A model generated the notes under the pieces. The model made no database searches, was not told the origin of the DNA, and was given only the letters and a program-made list of their open reading frames with translations. Made by a program: the position numbers and the translations under genes. Positions 61,324-64,000 of a DNA stretch of 64,000 bases are shown here, piece after piece (the first letter of the stretch is position 1; each line of letters starts with the position of its first letter). Source of the DNA: Tridacna crocea (taxonomy: Eukaryota; Mollusca; Bivalvia; Cardiida; Cardiidae); the NCBI GenBank assembly GCA_943736015.1, contig OX031073.1, positions 23,897,210 to 23,961,209 on the forward strand, written 5' to 3'.

Positions 61324-61543
61324 CCGGAACAACCAAATTTTAGACTGGTTCAAATTGTAAGCACTTGCAGACAAAAAAATAAAATTAATGTAACTCAAAA
61401 ACTTAAATTTGTTTCCAGCTTGCAAGAAAACATTGTAGGAAAAGCAGAAAATACCGGTTACCAGCATTTTCTCCTTTTCTGACTATGTTTTCGAAAGGTT
61501 TTAATCTCAGGGTGGTAAAAACCAGGGACTGTTTGGTAAAAGG
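61324..61543 (-). mobile_element. TTAA-hairpin family A MITE
   Basis: It shares TTAA 61320-61323 with the previous copy. Its left tip is eroded (CCGGAACAACC). Right TTAA 61544-61547. Confidence 0.83.
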
Positions 61544-61547
61544 TTAA

Positions 61548-61755
61548 ATAATTCTGAGAAAGAAGATTAATCCCTCAAAAAAGATTAAGGAAAAAGGAGA
61601 AAGTACTGGTCAAAGCAATTTCTCTTTTTCCACATTTTTTTTTTCTACCCTTTCATAATCAAATGTAAATTTCTGAGTCACATTCATTTAGTCATCTGCA
61701 AATACTTTCTCTTTTCACTAATCTAAAATTCTTTTGTGTAACTGTGGTAAAGAGT
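61548..61755 (+). mobile_element. family A MITE, decayed
   Basis: It abuts TTAA 61544-61547 and lacks its left tip. Right site TTCA. Confidence 0.65.
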
Positions 61756-61781
61756 TCAATGGGAATTCACATCCTTTTTAA

Positions 61782-62001
61782 CCCTTTCCCAAACGATAAA
61801 TTTTGGACCCTTCCAAACCGAAAGAGTTTGCAGACAACAATTTTAGATTTGGAGAAAATGGCTGAAAGTTCTCAAAAAGGGTAGAAAACACAGTGGGAAA
61901 AGGAGAAATTGCTCATTACGAGCACTTTCTCCTTTTCCCACTGTGTTTTCGAACGACTTTTACTGCAGACACGTAAAAACCAGGGCTTGTTTGGGAAAGG
62001 G
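61782..62001 (-). mobile_element. TTAA-hairpin family C MITE with paired arm change
   Basis: It lies between TTAA 61778-61781 and 62002-62005. AAACACAGTGGG faces CCCACTGTGTTT, a matched change from ACACTGTG. Confidence 0.92.
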
Positions 62002-62076
62002 TTAAGATTAGTCATACAATAGCAACAGCTCTCTCATTTATGTGTTCTTGTTTTCACCACTACCAGAGTAATGTCT

Positions 62077-62266
62077 AGAGCTCCAGATAAGAGGGAGTAA
62101 TGGTATTTGAAATATTTAATTTGTCGTCCAAACCCTATTTTGTGGGTACTCATTAGAATCGTCTCGATGAGACGATTCTAATGAGTACCCATAATATAGG
62201 ATTTAGTGGATAATAAGTAATATTTCCAATTTTGACATCAAAATCACTCCCTCTATCTGGAGCTCT
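62077..62266. mobile_element. 190-bp foldback element
   Basis: Ends AGAGCTCCAGATAAGAGGG and CTCTATCTGGAGCTCT pair. The centre GTACTCATTAGAATCGTCTC / GAGACGATTCTAATGAGTAC is a perfect palindrome around GAT. Middle segments also pair (AAACCCTATTTTGTGGG). Only copy in the window. Confidence 0.85.
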
Positions 62267-62303
62267 GACTGTCTGTAACAGATTCTTCCTTAGAGTTATT
62301 TAA

Positions 62304-62524
62304 CTCTTTACCACACAATCCTGACTTTTAACGACACTGAGAGGGAAGCCTAATTTAATATGATGGGAAAAGAAGAAAACGCTGGTAACCAGCATTTTCT
62401 TCTTTTCCCATAATGTTTTCTACCCCTCCCAAAACTAATTTCAACTTTTTATTCACATTTGATTTGTCTTCTGCAAATCCTTTCAAATTGGACTAGTCTA
62501 AAATTTTTGTTGTTTGGTAAAGAG
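62304..62524 (+). mobile_element. TTAA-hairpin family A MITE, full length
   Basis: It is 221 bp between TTAA 62300-62303 and 62525-62528. The inner stem pairs AAGAAGAAAACGC with GCATTTTCTTCTT; the outer left arm is altered. Confidence 0.9.
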
Positions 62525-62528
62525 TTAA

Positions 62529-63089
62529 CCTCTAACCAAACAGTCAAAATGTTTACTGATGATCACCGACGACTAGCTGACTTTTCATTGTAAATCTCTG
62601 CTGCGACATAATAGTGACACAAAAAAACATGATCATTCAAGACATTGAAACAAAACTTTCATTCATTGAGCGTTTTGTCCCCATTATGGGTTAAAAAATG
62701 AGGGTTTATCGATATTGACAGAAACAACAACACATGCTGATCAACTCTTATTAATCTATCATCAATATAGAAAGAGTTTACTCCATCTAAATAAGAAAAC
62801 AGCATAGATAAGATAAGATGCAATGTAACCATGTGACATTCTGGAAGACCTAGTCCGAATATACTTGAAGAATATGGAAGGTTGTCTCGCTCAATGGCAT
62901 CCCTGAAATCGACAGGCATCTCCATGCATTTTCACACTCATATATCACGGCAACCAATGTAGTAACAGACACATTCCAGTTTTCTCCAATCTAATATATA
63001 TATGTGTCTTGTGATGGGTTATCTGATATCTTTTTGAGTTATAAATGGTGAAAACTACCGATTTTAAGACTTTACTGGGGCTTTAAATT
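62529..63089. other. non-repeat intronic stretch with an unassigned minus-strand frame
   Basis: A minus-strand frame (62659-62925) begins MEMPVDFRDAIERDNLPYSS. It has an acceptor-like GTCGATTTCAG inside, but no recognised family and no matching donor that I trust. It lies between two hyccin exons. Confidence 0.25.
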
Positions 63090-63270
63090 GAAAGCATTTG
63101 CAGACTACAAATCAAACTTAGCCAAAATTTTAATGATGATTTCTGTTTTGATAACTTAGAAAACATTGTGGGAAAATAGAAAATGCTGGTTACCAGCGCT
63201 TTCTCATTTTTTCACTATGTTTTCAACAGCTTTCTTTTTCAGGGTCATTCACTTGATGCTTTGTTTGGTG
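63090..63270 (-). mobile_element. family A MITE, left part missing
   Basis: It begins TTTAAATTGAAAGCATTTGC, an internal start like those at 46802 and 50820. Hairpin GGTTACCAGC, shortened arm. Confidence 0.72.
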
Positions 63271-63274
63271 TTAG

Positions 63275-63492
63275 TATTATTATCAACCTTATCTGAGTTA
63301 TATTTCTGCGGTTAGAGCACCTATCCATGCTTTCCTGGAGTCTCTTTCACCACACAATTTTCTTTCCAAGCCTGTGGCTGCTTTCCCATACAACAATCGT
63401 TTCAGAGATCAGCAGTGAGAGAGGAAATGAATCTGTGGCAATGACCATCATAAATCCTTGAAAAGAAATTTGGCAAAGCCAAGGATCGAACT
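63275..63492 (-). mobile_element. SINE, second family
   Basis: CTTTCCAAGCCTGTGGCTGC, ATGACCATCATAAATCC and a weak tRNA-like head (minus-strand CAGTTCGATCCTTGGC). Confidence 0.6.
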
Positions 63493-63649
63493 GTCTTATA
63501 TGACGAATCACTCTCCCCAATATCGGGAGACTGTCGTAATGTGCACTATAAAAATGACGATGGAGAAAATGGCTTTTATCAGTACGCTTCAGGAAAAATC
63601 AGGCCTATTTTAGCTCCAGATCTCTCTAAACTGCGGATCATAGCTGAGT

Positions 63650-63815
63650 GAATCGCACCAGGTAGTGATTTATTAAGTAAACGTTTATTTTAGTTTGAAA
63701 TTCAAAGTAACGGTTGTCTTGCAGAAAGATAGTCCGGTTCTGTACCCAGGATGCCCAAATTAGATAGATGAGTATTTATAGAATGCCATCTAGTGGAAGA
63801 TAATGTTGTCCTTCT
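63650..63815 (-). repeat. dispersed repeat next to hyccin exon
   Basis: It is an inverted counterpart of 26255-26410 (AAACGTTTATTT, TTTGAAATTCAAAGTAACGG, ATGCCCAAATTAGATAGAT). It runs almost to the splice donor of exon 63819. Confidence 0.7.
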
Positions 63816-63818
63816 CAC

Positions 63819-63923
63819 CTCTGGTTCTGGGTGCTCTTCAAATAGCGCTAGAAGGTTTGAGACCAGTTCACTATTATGACGAATGGATGCTGCATAGCTA
63901 TGAATCTCTTCCTTGGATAGAAC
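63819..63923 (-). CDS. FAM126: hyccin (FAM126) exon, upstream
   Basis: A 105-bp phase-0 exon lies between acceptor CTTCCTGCAG and donor CAGAG|GTGAGAAG on the minus strand. Its 35 codons include VLSKEEIHSYAASIRHNSEL and VSNLLALFEEHPEPE. This aligns with the vertebrate hyccin stretch with LP..SL..YA..L, then SSLVSSLYKVIQE, and joins in frame to VLDPVCHQL of the next exon. The start codon lies further upstream, outside the window. The intron to the next exon is about 2.8 kb and filled with family A, C and SINE copies. Confidence 0.88.
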
Positions 63924-64000
63924 CTGCAGGAAGATATATCAACCGAATAACTCTCTGCTATCAAACAACCAAGTATTTTATTGACCTTAACCAAACAATG

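Noticed and set aside
1-64000. CRISPR-like array from regularly repeated palindromes
   Set aside because: Repeats are interspersed transposons with TTAA duplications in both orientations, not direct repeats with unique equal spacers.

Overview
The window looks like intron-rich DNA from an animal, most likely a bivalve mollusc. The mollusc assignment is an inference. It rests on tRNA-headed SINEs, tandem-cored elements ending in short hairpins, (GGAC)n tracts and very dense short inverted-repeat transposons. No bacterial genes, rRNA or CRISPR arrays were seen. Real coding sequence is scarce, and nearly all longer open frames are accidents inside repeats.

The recognisable host gene is a hyccin/FAM126 homologue on the minus strand. 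Three exons are clear: 63819-63923, 60839-60973 and 32525-32569. Each has proper splice sites, is in phase 0, and together they spell the conserved N-terminal hyccin region. A possible 36-bp microexon lies at 33163-33198. A 75-bp exon at 7693-7767 resembles a later hyccin segment. Exon 1 lies beyond the right edge. If the last assignment is right, the gene covers at least 56 kb and its introns hold almost everything else here. Hyccin is a subunit of the plasma-membrane PI4KA-TTC7-EFR3 complex that makes PI4P.

The dominant content is a family of TTAA-flanked, piggyBac-like MITEs, called here TTAA-hairpin family A. Intact copies are very often exactly 221 bp. Each carries a central near-perfect palindrome with 33-bp arms around a single unpaired base. 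I recognise roughly 110 copies or fragments. Two sister families keep the same layout with different arms: family B at 23972, 29634, 48363 and 52577, and family C at 17538, 17766, 18860 and 61782. Arm differences between families, and between individual copies, occur in matched pairs, so palindrome pairing is maintained. Copies nest in one another, share single TTAA sites head to tail, and have spawned local duplications and a small satellite.

Other layers are: six copies of a MULE-like MITE, mostly with clear 9-bp target duplications (14413, 25473, 26501, 33866, 39358, 45971), plus a related element at 56281; a pair of ~530-bp TTAA elements (16091, 51848); a Tc1-type transposon with a frameshifted DD34E transposase (12538-14124); several tRNA-derived SINEs; Helentron/HINE-like elements with tandem cores and hairpin ends (19507, 21305, 35780, 44310, 53061, 58336); and an 18-bp minisatellite (41080-42090). 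A somewhat CpG-richer non-repeat block lies at 4840-5450.
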